This document shows positions 1 through 8,406 of a stretch of 64,000 bases of DNA, piece by piece. The notes under the pieces are model-generated. The model saw only the letters and a program-made list of their open reading frames with translations, did no database searches and was not told the DNA's origin. The stretch spans positions 165,870 to 229,869 of the forward strand of contig CACLZM010000001.1 in NCBI GenBank assembly GCA_902611415.1. The letters run 5' to 3'. This DNA comes from an uncultured Alphaproteobacteria bacterium. GTDB taxonomy: Bacteria > Pseudomonadota > Alphaproteobacteria > HIMB59. Position 1 is the stretch's first letter, and every line of letters starts with the position of its first letter. The position numbers were made by a program, and so were the translations under genes.

Positions 1-1
1 T

Positions 2-349
2 TTTAATGTTGATACTCCCTCTTATAATGTCAAAGCTGGTAAACTCTCTGGAGGAAATCTTCAAAAATTTATTATTGGAAGAGAAATTATGTCAAATCCT
101 GAGCTATTAATTTTATCTCAACCTACATGGGGTATAGATGCAGGCTCTGAAGCATTTATTAAGAAAACAATAGTAGAATTATCACAAAAGGGAGTATCTA
201 TTATTATTATCTCACACGATTTAGATGAATTACTTGAAGTATGTCACCAAATATCGGTTTTATATGAGGGGTCTTTATCAAATCCCTTAAATGTAAAGGA
301 TATAAATATCACCAAATTAGGCAAGTATATGGGTGGTCTTCTTGATTAA
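2..349 (+). CDS. ABC transporter ATP-binding protein, C-terminal part (BMP/nucleoside type), truncated by window edge
   Basis: Only the last ~115 codons are present; the reading frame is open to the left edge. The signature LSGGNLQKFIIGREI is followed by a Walker B-like stretch (LLILSQPTWGIDAGS), where most relatives have QPTRGLD, and by a switch region ISHDLDEL. These belong to the second half of the double-domain ATPases that energise BMP-family nucleoside importers (YufO/NupA type). It overlaps the following permease gene by 17 bp, so it is the first visible gene of a four-gene transport operon. The family call relies largely on the neighbouring permeases and the BMP binding protein. Confidence 0.85.
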   Translation, partial: FNVDTPSYNVKAGKLSGGNLQKFIIGREIMSNPELLILSQPTWGIDAGSEAFIKKTIVELSQKGVSIIIISHDLDELLEVCHQISVLYEGSLSNPLNVKDINITKLGKYMGGLLD

Positions 350-1394
350 AGTACAATTAAGAGAGGATTACTCAAATTTAATATTTTATTTGTCGCCATT
401 AGTTGCAGTTGCTTTAACTTTATTTTTTGGCTCCTTTATTTTTTTAATTTTGGATTTAAGTCCGATTGAGTCTTTTAAAATTTTTTTTATGAGTCCTATT
501 TCAAATTCTTATGGTATTTCTGAACTGTTTGTAAAAGCCACACCACTTGCAATTATAGCTTTAGGATTATCTTATTGTTTTAAAAACAATATTTACAATA
601 TTGGAGCTGAAGGACAGCTAACAATGGGAGCAATATTTGGTGGCGGTATTGGACTTCTATTTAACGACTCGACAAGTGTTTTTTTACTTCCGTTAATGAT
701 TTTATTTGGTGCAATAGGAGGGGCATTTTGGGCAACTATACCTGCTATTCTTAAAACAAAATTTAATACAAATGAAATTTTAACTAGTTTGATGTTAACC
801 TATGTGGCTCTTTTTATTCTAGATTATTTTGTTGTTGGTCCTTGGAAAGATCCTGCAGGATATGGTTTACCTAAATCGATGCCTTTTCCTGATGCAGGAA
901 GACTACCTGTATTATTTGATGGCCTTCGTGTTCATATTGGTGTCTATTTTGCAATAATAATATGTTTTATAACTTATATTGTTTATAACAAAACATTATT
1001 TGGATTTAAACTTAAAGTCTCTGGCTTAAGTTCCAAAGCATCACAATATGCAGGTTTTAAATATAAAAATTTAATTTTTTATACTTTTATTATTAGTGGA
1101 GCATGCGCAGGATTAGCAGGTCTATTTGAGGTTTCAGGACCCATAGGTTTATTGTACAGAGATATTTCTCCTAATTATGGCTTTACTGCAATTATTGTTG
1201 CATTTTTGGGTAGATTGAACCCTTTTGGTATAATCTTATCCTCTTTACTAATTGCATTAACTTATTTAGGAGCCGAGGATGCACAACTATTTCTTAAAAT
1301 ACCATCTGCAGTAGGTTTTGTTTTCCAGGGTTTAGTTCTATTCTTTTTGCTAGGCACAGATTTTTTAAATAAATATAGGGTGTTTATTAAATGA
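333..1394 (+). CDS. ABC transporter permease, BMP/nucleoside family, first subunit
   Basis: This 353-residue, very hydrophobic protein carries the family block NIYNIGAEGQLTMGAIFGGG (about residues 87-106), found in inner-membrane permeases of the BPD_transp_2 group such as YufP and NupB. A conserved segment near residues 270-290 (YGFTAIIVAFLGRLNPFG) fits as well. The start is GTG overlapping the ATPase gene by 17 bp; a TTG three codons later is an alternative. It overlaps the next permease by 4 bp (ATGA). With its partner it should form the channel for a purine nucleoside or related ligand. The exact substrate is inferred from context only. Confidence 0.88.
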   Translation: MVFLIKVQLREDYSNLIFYLSPLVAVALTLFFGSFIFLILDLSPIESFKIFFMSPISNSYGISELFVKATPLAIIALGLSYCFKNNIYNIGAEGQLTMGAIFGGGIGLLFNDSTSVFLLPLMILFGAIGGAFWATIPAILKTKFNTNEILTSLMLTYVALFILDYFVVGPWKDPAGYGLPKSMPFPDAGRLPVLFDGLRVHIGVYFAIIICFITYIVYNKTLFGFKLKVSGLSSKASQYAGFKYKNLIFYTFIISGACAGLAGLFEVSGPIGLLYRDISPNYGFTAIIVAFLGRLNPFGIILSSLLIALTYLGAEDAQLFLKIPSAVGFVFQGLVLFFLLGTDFLNKYRVFIK

Positions 1395-2260
1395 GTATTG
1401 AATTAATTATAGGTATTTTAAATATAGTTTTAATCTCTACAACGCCTCTTGTTTTTGCTGGTATTGGCGAGTTGGTTACTGAAAAAAGTGGCGTACTCAA
1501 TCTAGGATTAGAGGGATTGATGTTAGTTGGAGCAGTAACAGGATTTATTACTTTAGTTTTAACTGGTAATTATTTTTATTCCTTATTTTTATCAATAATA
1601 TCTGGAGTAATTTTATCAGGAATATTTGCTTTTCTAGTTTTAAACCTTATGACTAACCAAATAGCAACTGGATTAGCATTAACTATTTTTGGTATTGGCT
1701 TAAGTGCAATGCTTGGTAAAAAATTTGCTGGAACACCCATAGATGGATTAAATCCTTACTATTTCATAGTGATTTCTTTTTTGTTGGTGTTTTTAGTAGG
1801 TTATTTCTTATCAAAGACAAAATCTGGACTTATCGTAAGAGCAGTTGGCGAAAATCATAACTCAGCTTATGCGTTGGGATATAACGTTATAAAAACAAGA
1901 TATTTAACGATTATATTTGGTGGTGTTATGAGCTCTCTAGCAGGTTACTACATATCCATTTGTTATGCACCAATGTGGCAGGAGGGAATGACTGCCGGTA
2001 GAGGTTGGATAGCCCTAGCTTTAGTTGTTTTTGCAACTTGGAAACCTTGGAGACTATTAGTTGGTGCTTATATCTTTGGAGGCGTAGCTATTATGCAAAT
2101 GAACCTACAAGCTATAGGTGTAAAATTACCCGGTCAATTTTTTAACATGATGCCCTATATTGCTACTTTAATAGTCTTAGTATTTATTTCATCAAATAAG
2201 GTAAGATTAAAACTTAGTGCTCCATCTTGTCTGAATATACCTTATGAAAAAAATTCATAA
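1391..2260 (+). CDS. ABC transporter permease, BMP/nucleoside family, second subunit
   Basis: A 289-residue integral membrane protein with the block EKSGVLNLGLEGLMLVGA near residues 31-48, the hallmark of the YufQ/NupC-type second permease of BMP importers, and FATWKPWRLLVGAYIFGG near residue 215. The ATG start overlaps the stop of the preceding permease (ATGA), so the two are probably translationally coupled. The gene ends 91 bp before the binding-protein gene. It should form a heterodimeric channel with the upstream permease. Confidence 0.88.
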   Translation: MSIELIIGILNIVLISTTPLVFAGIGELVTEKSGVLNLGLEGLMLVGAVTGFITLVLTGNYFYSLFLSIISGVILSGIFAFLVLNLMTNQIATGLALTIFGIGLSAMLGKKFAGTPIDGLNPYYFIVISFLLVFLVGYFLSKTKSGLIVRAVGENHNSAYALGYNVIKTRYLTIIFGGVMSSLAGYYISICYAPMWQEGMTAGRGWIALALVVFATWKPWRLLVGAYIFGGVAIMQMNLQAIGVKLPGQFFNMMPYIATLIVLVFISSNKVRLKLSAPSCLNIPYEKNS

Positions 2261-2351
2261 GGTTATCCACTGTAATTTTTTCTAATATATAACGAATCTT
2301 TATTTTTATTATATAAATCTACTAACAGATTTAATTATTAGGGAAATTAAA

Positions 2352-3458
2352 ATGAAAAAACAATCATTGGTATTAGTAGTAATTGCAGCCATTGTAGTAA
2401 TCGCAGGCATTTTTTTTATTACTAATCAAAATATACAAAAAGACGTTTCAGATGACCAAAAAAAGATAGGTTTTATCTATATCGGACCACCTGGAGATCA
2501 TGGCTGGACTTATATGCATGATGTTGGTAGACAATACTTAGAGAAAGAACTTGGTGACTCCGTTTCAACTACTTATATAGAAAATGTTCCAGAAAATGCT
2601 GATGCTGTTAGATCAATTAGAAAGCTTGCAGAGTCTGGACATGATTTGATATTTACTACTTCTTTCAACTATATGGACCAAACTTTAGAGGTTGCAAGTG
2701 AATTTCCTGACGTAAAATTTGAGCACGCAACTGGTTTTAAAAGGGCTGATAATGTTTCTACATATTCAGCAAGGTTTTATGAAGGTAGGACAGTTATAGG
2801 TCATATTGCGGGTAAAATGACAAAAACAAATACTATCGGCTATATAGTATCTTTCCCTATTCCTGAGGTTATCAGAGGAATAAATGCGTTTTATTTAGCA
2901 GCCTCAAAAGTTAACCCAGATGTTAAGATAAAAATAATTTGGGTATATTCTTGGTACGATCCTGGTAAAGAGGCAGATGCAGCAAATACTCTTATTAATC
3001 AAGGAGCTGATATAATTGTTCAACATACAGACTCGTATGCACCATGTCAGGCAGCTGAAAAAGCTGGTGTTCTTGCTTTTGGACAAGCTTCAAATCAAGA
3101 GGCATTTTGCCCAAATGCTCACATGACAGCAATAGAGGACATTTGGGGCCCATACTATGCAGCTAAAGCACAAGCGGTTGTTGACGGTACATGGTCCTCC
3201 GAAGATACATGGCAAGGGTTTAAGGACGGTATGGTAGAAATGTCACCTTATAATGAGAAATTACTATCATCAGATTTAATAGCTGAAGCAAAAGCGATAG
3301 AAGAGGGAATTGAAAATGGCACTATTCACTCTTTTGAGGGACCTATTTACAATCAAGCTGGAGAACTAGTTGTTAAAGAGGGCGAAGTTGCTGACGATGG
3401 TATGTTGGCCTCTATGATGTTCTATGTACAAGGTATAGACGGAGAGGTGCCTCAATAG
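2352..3458 (+). CDS. BMP family ABC transporter substrate-binding protein
   Basis: This 368-residue exported protein has an N-terminal hydrophobic segment (residues 5-24) without a lipobox cysteine, so it is likely periplasmic or membrane-anchored. The mature part has the Bmp fold signatures: IGFIYIGPPGDHGWTY near residues 39-54, then KLAESGHDLIFTTSF and ADIIVQHTDSYAPCQAAEKAG. BMP proteins bind purine nucleosides or related ligands. It is the last gene of the importer operon, and a purine phosphoribosyltransferase gene sits 14 bp away on the other strand, supporting a purine ligand. A GGGAAATTAAA stretch just upstream of the ATG may act as its ribosome site. Confidence 0.88.
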   Translation: MKKQSLVLVVIAAIVVIAGIFFITNQNIQKDVSDDQKKIGFIYIGPPGDHGWTYMHDVGRQYLEKELGDSVSTTYIENVPENADAVRSIRKLAESGHDLIFTTSFNYMDQTLEVASEFPDVKFEHATGFKRADNVSTYSARFYEGRTVIGHIAGKMTKTNTIGYIVSFPIPEVIRGINAFYLAASKVNPDVKIKIIWVYSWYDPGKEADAANTLINQGADIIVQHTDSYAPCQAAEKAGVLAFGQASNQEAFCPNAHMTAIEDIWGPYYAAKAQAVVDGTWSSEDTWQGFKDGMVEMSPYNEKLLSSDLIAEAKAIEEGIENGTIHSFEGPIYNQAGELVVKEGEVADDGMLASMMFYVQGIDGEVPQ

Positions 3459-3472
3459 AATAAAATAAATAT

Positions 3473-3898
3473 TTAATCTTGTTCCCAAGGAAAAACAAGC
3501 CAGTCTTTATCTTTAAAATCATATAAATGAAGATCGGCTTGTTTTTTTCCTGAAGTCTTAGCATACAAAACAACAAACTTTGAATTTGGCATCATATCTT
3601 TAACTATTTTTGCTGTGTCACCGCTGTCAACTAAATCATCAATTACAACCAGTTTTTTCTCAGACTTAATTCTTTTAAAAATCTTAATATCAGTATTTTT
3701 TTTCCTGTCTGAGTAAGTTTTAAGAGCAATAACATCAATATCCTGAATTCCTAAGTAATTAGCAATAATAGAACCAGGAATGAGGCCACCCCTAGATATG
3801 AGAATTAGTTTTTTAGGTTTATATTTTTTTTTTATTAATTTTGCTAATTTTATACAATCAGTATGTATATCGTGATAGCTTAAAAAAACCTGTTTCAT
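3473..3898 (-). CDS. gpt: Xanthine-guanine phosphoribosyltransferase
   Basis: This 141-residue cytosolic enzyme converts xanthine, guanine or hypoxanthine plus PRPP to the nucleotide. The order of motifs follows E. coli Gpt: ISRGGLIPGSIIANYLGI near residues 34-51, the PRPP loop VVIDDLVDSGDTA near residues 84-96, and the C-terminal DWLVFPWEQD, matching the IEQPWD region of Gpt. It is about ten residues shorter than E. coli Gpt, missing the last tail. It is convergent with the BMP importer, which suggests imported purines are salvaged here. The GuaB-GuaA pair at 40.9-43.9 kb supplies the alternative de novo route to GMP. Confidence 0.88.
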   Translation of the reverse strand: MKQVFLSYHDIHTDCIKLAKLIKKKYKPKKLILISRGGLIPGSIIANYLGIQDIDVIALKTYSDRKKNTDIKIFKRIKSEKKLVVIDDLVDSGDTAKIVKDMMPNSKFVVLYAKTSGKKQADLHLYDFKDKDWLVFPWEQD

Positions 3899-3921
3899 TC
3901 AAGGATTATAATAAAATTAAA

Positions 3922-4749
3922 ATGAAAAGCAATTTAGCTATATTGAGTTCAGACCAAAAATCAATTGACTTTATAAAAAAAAATAAACTATCAAGCACAC
4001 TTAATCTATATGCTAATAGTTCAAGGAATATTGAGGTAGCACAGATATTTGCTGAGACGCATAATTTTAAAAAATATTACGGTGCTTATGAAGATCTTAT
4101 TAAAGACAAAAGCGTAGATTTCGTTTTAAATTTTTTACCTTCTAGCATAAAGTTTGAATACATTTATCTTTGTCTAAAAAATAATATTAAAGTTATAACT
4201 GATTATCCAATTGTAAGTAGTTTAAATGACTTAAAATATTATAACAAATTGGTCAACTCAAAATTAATTGATAACCTTTTTTTAATTGACGAAACAAATA
4301 TAAAAAAACTATACGAGGATTCATTAAAACAAAATATTATTAATTACACAAAATCTTTTAAGGATCTTAATAAATTTGAGAATAGTTTATATAGTAAAGA
4401 TGTTTTGTTTGAATTATGCCCAGAGCTTTTTTACTTAATTTATCAATATCGTGAAAAAAAAATATCAATTCTCAAAAATGATAAAATTCTTGATAAGATT
4501 ACTAAAAAATTAACTAACTTTAAGTGCAGTATTGAAATTAATGGTAATTTAAAAATTAATGTTACTCTAACTAGTAATTCAGATAATAATTTAAGCAATT
4601 TAGACAAACAAAAGGAATTTATGCCCAATATGATGATATATAACCTCAAAGATCTAAATTCTTTTGTAAATTCAAAAAATTCTTTTGAAAATTTATCTAT
4701 TTTTACATATTATCCGTACAAATTATTTCAAGAGGTTCTTTATGAGTGA
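3922..4749 (+). CDS. Divergent Gfo/Idh/MocA-like oxidoreductase-fold protein
   Basis: A 275-residue protein when started at the ATG at 3922, the first ATG clear of the oppositely oriented gpt; an upstream in-frame start at 3841 would overlap gpt. The N-terminal half resembles a degraded Gfo/Idh/MocA Rossmann domain: YGAYEDLIKDKSVDFVLNF aligns with the YxSYEELLxDPxVDAVYI block, and KVITDYPIVSS sits where the EKPLA motif would be. The glycine-rich NAD loop and the EKP lysine are missing, and the C-terminal half is short and lysine/asparagine rich. It may no longer be a dehydrogenase. Its stop overlaps the next gene's start by 8 bp. Confidence 0.55.
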   Translation: MKSNLAILSSDQKSIDFIKKNKLSSTLNLYANSSRNIEVAQIFAETHNFKKYYGAYEDLIKDKSVDFVLNFLPSSIKFEYIYLCLKNNIKVITDYPIVSSLNDLKYYNKLVNSKLIDNLFLIDETNIKKLYEDSLKQNIINYTKSFKDLNKFENSLYSKDVLFELCPELFYLIYQYREKKISILKNDKILDKITKKLTNFKCSIEINGNLKINVTLTSNSDNNLSNLDKQKEFMPNMMIYNLKDLNSFVNSKNSFENLSIFTYYPYKLFQEVLYE

Positions 4750-5044
4750 AAATATTACATTCGCAGTATCAGGTTCTGAAACTTATTATCACAAGGATTG
4801 GTTAAAATCTAAAGGTTTCAAATGGATTGCATCTTCAAAAAAATGGGAAAAACTAAATATATTAGAGATTGAGGCAGATCAATTATCAGAATATTGCAGA
4901 GAGTTCGGACTTTATTACGAAAGATCAGATAAAGGCATGCCAAAATTTGATTATGAGAGTTACTTATGGGATGGCAATATTCCAGATAAATCTATTTGGT
5001 ATGAGGAAAAGAGTCTTCCAAATTCAACAAACAAAGAAGATTAG
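4742..5044 (+). CDS. Small conserved-looking hypothetical protein
   Basis: A 100-residue soluble protein. The ATG at 4742 overlaps the end of the preceding Gfo/Idh-like gene by 8 bp and is preceded by an AGAGG ribosome-site-like stretch (4731-4735). The N-terminal part (residues 10-36: YHKDWLKSKGFKWIASSKKW and following) resembles small domains that read 'LK..GF.W....K.W', found in uncharacterised bacterial proteins such as DUF5710 types. The C-terminus is acidic and low in hydrophobics. No catalytic motif is visible and no function is assigned. Tight coupling to the upstream gene suggests a shared role. Confidence 0.6.
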   Translation: MSENITFAVSGSETYYHKDWLKSKGFKWIASSKKWEKLNILEIEADQLSEYCREFGLYYERSDKGMPKFDYESYLWDGNIPDKSIWYEEKSLPNSTNKED

Positions 5045-5130
5045 TGAATTAAAACTGAAAATATTCCATAAAAAAAGAAAATCAAAGCTATTACTAAAGC
5101 AAAATAATACGGTGCTTTGTTTCTGTTCAT
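5041..5130 (-). CDS. Candidate 29-residue single-pass membrane protein
   Basis: Between the small hypothetical gene and the DUF1015 gene the minus strand holds an open frame starting MNRNKAPYYFALVIA and ending in a TAA that overlaps the stop of the plus-strand neighbour. A second in-frame ATG four codons upstream (5140-5142) gives a 33-residue version. The N-terminus is polar and basic and is followed by ~18 hydrophobic residues ending SVLIH, a typical single-pass membrane microprotein. It fills the 88 bp gap almost exactly, which argues for it in a compact genome. It has no recognised family and no proven expression. Confidence 0.4.
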   Translation of the reverse strand: MNRNKAPYYFALVIALIFFFYGIFSVLIH

Positions 5131-5132
5131 AA

Positions 5133-6275
5133 ATGAAGCCATTATTACCAAATACTTATGTACTTAACAATAAATATCTACAATCAATTATTTCACCTAG
5201 CACAGATATCATTGACTATAATTTTAGTTCTGATCAAATCCATAAGCTCAATCTTTTACAAATTCTAAGGCCAGATATTTATTTTAATAAGAAACTATCT
5301 GATAATGAATTTTTTGATTTATCAAAGAAATATTACCAAAGACTTATCGATGATAAAATTATATATAAGTCTGAAAATGAGTATTTTTTATATAGAATAG
5401 ACTCTGACGGTCATTCGCAAACAGGGTTAATTTCTCTGTTAAATATACAAGACTACATTAATAGAAATATTAAGCCCCACGAAAAAATTTTAGTGAGTAA
5501 AGGCAAAGAAAGAGCTGATCAATTATCTAAAGTAAAATTTCAATTGTCTCCTATTTATCTTTTTTACGATGATGAAAATATAGATTTAAACCTTGATATT
5601 CATCATGACAAAAAACCACTTATAAAGTTTAAATCTGGCAAGTACACTCATTCAATATATAAAACTAACACTGATTTCACTGGTATTAATTTTAAGGAAC
5701 TCTTTGTTGCAGATGGCCATCATAGAATAGAGGGCTTTGCTCAATTAGATGTCAATAAAGATACTAAATTTTTATCTATTGTTTTTCCAAAATCTAAATG
5801 CTTAAACCTAGCATACAACAGAACTGTTAAATTTCCTGATGCCTACAATAAAGATTCGTTCATATCTGATTTAAAAACATATTTCCATGTTGAAGAGCTA
5901 AAATATCATGAGAAGATAGACCGCTTTTTTGTAATCTACTATCAGGGTAAGTATTTTAAAATAGATTTGAAAAACGACTTCTCCACAAATGGCGCTGACT
6001 GTATTGATTTTGGTGAATTTGTCTTGAAAGAAATATTGAATATTCAGGACGAGACTACTGATCAAAGGGTCGAATTCGTCCCACCCTCATTAGGTACTGA
6101 TTATTTGATTAATCAAGTTGATACGGGTATAACAGATTTATCGACATTAATGAGACCAGTTAGTATGGATTTAGTAATAGAATACTCTAAAAATTTAAAA
6201 TTTATGCCCCCCAAAGCTACCTGGTTTGAACCCAAACCATTAGATGGTTTATTTTTTTACAAAATTATTGAATAG
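5133..6275 (+). CDS. DUF1015 family protein
   Basis: This 380-residue protein has the DUF1015 landmarks: an N-terminal region with LRPDIYF-type sequence near residues 46-52, then LFVADGHHRIEGFAQL near residues 190-205, equivalent to the family's ADGHHRYxxA signature. The biochemical role of DUF1015 is not settled, but family members are repeatedly found beside serA/serC, as here, where serC starts 29 bp downstream. Co-transcription with serC-serA is likely and points to a serine- or phosphoserine-linked role. The ATG start leaves only 88 bp to the upstream plus-strand gene. Confidence 0.85.
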   Translation: MKPLLPNTYVLNNKYLQSIISPSTDIIDYNFSSDQIHKLNLLQILRPDIYFNKKLSDNEFFDLSKKYYQRLIDDKIIYKSENEYFLYRIDSDGHSQTGLISLLNIQDYINRNIKPHEKILVSKGKERADQLSKVKFQLSPIYLFYDDENIDLNLDIHHDKKPLIKFKSGKYTHSIYKTNTDFTGINFKELFVADGHHRIEGFAQLDVNKDTKFLSIVFPKSKCLNLAYNRTVKFPDAYNKDSFISDLKTYFHVEELKYHEKIDRFFVIYYQGKYFKIDLKNDFSTNGADCIDFGEFVLKEILNIQDETTDQRVEFVPPSLGTDYLINQVDTGITDLSTLMRPVSMDLVIEYSKNLKFMPPKATWFEPKPLDGLFFYKIIE

Positions 6276-6304
6276 TTCACAAACGCTAAGGAGAGATATT
6301 AATT

Positions 6305-7465
6305 ATGCAAAAACCTACCATTAAACCAAATCATCCATTCTTTTCATCGGGTCCATGTTCTAAAAGACCTGGATGGAAATTAGAAGCTTTGAATGATGCC
6401 GTTTTAGGTAGATCGCATAGAGCAAAAAGCGGCAAGGCAAAACTCAATGAAGTAATTGTTAAATCGAAGCAAGTTTTAGAGTTACCAGATGATTATTTAG
6501 TAGGTATCGTCCCTGCCTCAGATACTGGTGCGATTGAAATGGCTATGTGGAGTCTTCTGGGTTTAAAAGATGTAGAAGTATGTGGTTGGGAAACTTTTGG
6601 ATTAACTTGGGTAAAGGATATTACAAAACAATTAAAATTAGAGAATGTGACAGTTCATAAAACTGATAATTATGGAGAACTCCCTGATTTGTCAAAAGTA
6701 AATTTTGATAATGATGTTGTTTTTACATGGAATGGCACTACTTCAGGTGTGTGCATTCCCAATGCAGATTGGATACCAGAAAATAGATTAGGTTTATCTA
6801 TTTGTGACGCTACTTCAGCAGTTTTTGCTATGGATATGGATTTTAAAAAATTAGATGTTGTCACCTGGTCATGGCAAAAAGTTTTGGGTGGAGAGGCTGC
6901 ACACGGTATGATTGCTCTATCACCAAGAGCAGTTGAAAGACTTGAGACTTACGAGCCATCTTGGCCAATGCCTAAAATTTTTCAATTAGCCAAAAACAAG
7001 AAGTTTTCTAAAGAAATTTTTGAAGGAGCTACTATAAATACTCCCTCCTTGCTCGCTGCAGAAGATGCATTGGATGCATTGAATTGGTGTATTGAAATAG
7101 GTGGGCAAAAAGAATTAATATCCAGATCAAAAAAAAATCTTCAAGTTATTAAGGACTGGATTGATCAGAGAGATTGGGTAGAGTTTTTAGCTGTTGACCC
7201 AAATACATATTCTTCAACAAGTATATGTTTTAAGTTTACACATCCTGACTTTGTAGCTTTAGATAGTGATAATCAAAAAAAACTAGTGAAAGAAATATGC
7301 TCTACATTAGAGAAAGAGGACGCTGGGTACGATATTAATGCATATAAAGATGCACCAGCAGGCATTAGAATTTGGGGAGGTGCAACTGTTGAAGCCTCTG
7401 ACATAGAAAAAGTTTTACCATGGATTGAATGGTCTTTTTTTGAAACAATGGGAAGGTATAAATAA
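6305..7465 (+). CDS. serC: Phosphoserine aminotransferase
   Basis: A 386-residue PLP enzyme of the second step of serine synthesis, converting 3-phosphohydroxypyruvate and glutamate to phosphoserine and 2-oxoglutarate. It has the alphaproteobacterial/archaeal-type sequence ([15 protein letters not shown] at the N-terminus, [13 protein letters not shown] near residues 35-47) and the PLP lysine in [11 protein letters not shown] (Lys192). The start is preceded by a clear AAGGAGAGA ribosome site at about 6288-6296. Its last base overlaps the first base of serA, which indicates coupled translation. Confidence 0.93.
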   Translation: MQKPTIKPNHPFFSSGPCSKRPGWKLEALNDAVLGRSHRAKSGKAKLNEVIVKSKQVLELPDDYLVGIVPASDTGAIEMAMWSLLGLKDVEVCGWETFGLTWVKDITKQLKLENVTVHKTDNYGELPDLSKVNFDNDVVFTWNGTTSGVCIPNADWIPENRLGLSICDATSAVFAMDMDFKKLDVVTWSWQKVLGGEAAHGMIALSPRAVERLETYEPSWPMPKIFQLAKNKKFSKEIFEGATINTPSLLAAEDALDALNWCIEIGGQKELISRSKKNLQVIKDWIDQRDWVEFLAVDPNTYSSTSICFKFTHPDFVALDSDNQKKLVKEICSTLEKEDAGYDINAYKDAPAGIRIWGGATVEASDIEKVLPWIEWSFFETMGRYK

Positions 7466-8406
7466 TGAAGATTTTAATTTCTGATAAAATGAGCGATAAG
7501 GTAGAAGATGTCTTAAAGTCAAAACAGATTGATTATGATATCAAAACTGGGATGTCTCCTGAGGAGCTTAAAGGTGTGATTGATCAATATGATGGCATTT
7601 TAATCAGATCTGCAACTAAATTAACCTCAGATATACTCGCTGACTGTAAGAACCTTAAAGTTATTGGTAGAGCAGGAGTTGGTGTCGATAATGTTGACCT
7701 AGATCAAGCAACAAAAAATCGAATACTAGTGATGAATACACCTCTAGGAAATTTAGAAGCAACAGCTGAGTTAAGCGTCGGTTTAATGTTTTCAATTATG
7801 AGAAACATACATCTAGCTAATGACTCAACTCATCAAGGAAAATGGGAAAAACCTAAGTTTCTTGGTACTGAGCTAAAAGGAAAAGTGCTTGGAATAGTAG
7901 GCTATGGCAACATAGGTCAAAGAGTAGCTGAAATATGCTCAACAATTGGAATGAAAATTATTACTAATTCTAAATCAGCAAGTGATGATGATTTATCGAA
8001 ATTTGATGTTAAAAAGGTCTCGACTGAAGATTTGATTAAGGAAGCTGATATTATTTCTCTCCATACAAAATTGAATGATGAAACAAAGTATATGATTAAC
8101 AAAGAAACAATATCAACAATGAAACCTACATCAGTGATTATAAATTGTGCTAGGGGCGGTCTGATTAATGAATCTGATTTAAAAGATGCACTCAATAATG
8201 AAATTATTGCAGGTGCTGCAATTGATGTTTATGAAAATGAGCCTGCAACAGATAATGTAATGTTTGGAACAAAAAATTTACTTCTTACACCTCACTTAGG
8301 AGCTTCCTCAAAAGAGGCTCAATCTAATGTGGCAATAGACGTAGCAAATCAAGTTGCTGATTTCTTAAAAGAAAACAAGATTATAAATAACGTTAACTCT
8401 TTTTAA
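7465..8406 (+). CDS. serA: D-3-phosphoglycerate dehydrogenase, short form without ACT domain
   Basis: A 313-residue NAD-dependent 2-hydroxyacid dehydrogenase catalysing the first step of serine synthesis. Visible blocks are GRAGVGVDNVDLDQAT (residues 68-83), the NAD loop GIVGYGNIGQRVAEI (about 143-157), the catalytic-arginine block NCARGGLINE and the catalytic histidine in TPHLGASSKEAQ. The protein ends straight after the catalytic domain and lacks the intervening and ACT domains of the ~525-residue form, so serine feedback by ACT is not expected. Linkage to serC supports the SerA call over another 2-hydroxyacid dehydrogenase. Confidence 0.88.
   Translation: MKILISDKMSDKVEDVLKSKQIDYDIKTGMSPEELKGVIDQYDGILIRSATKLTSDILADCKNLKVIGRAGVGVDNVDLDQATKNRILVMNTPLGNLEATAELSVGLMFSIMRNIHLANDSTHQGKWEKPKFLGTELKGKVLGIVGYGNIGQRVAEICSTIGMKIITNSKSASDDDLSKFDVKKVSTEDLIKEADIISLHTKLNDETKYMINKETISTMKPTSVIINCARGGLINESDLKDALNNEIIAGAAIDVYENEPATDNVMFGTKNLLLTPHLGASSKEAQSNVAIDVANQVADFLKENKIINNVNSF

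Noticed and set aside
2263..2271. DnaA-box-like TTATCCACT before the BMP binding-protein gene
   Set aside because: It is a single site with a mismatch from TTATCCACA and there is no cluster, so a replication origin is not supported.
3841..3921. Longer start for the Gfo/Idh-like protein
   Set aside because: It would overlap the 5' part of gpt on the other strand by 58 bp; the ATG at 3922 lies just after the gpt start and gives a normal Rossmann start.
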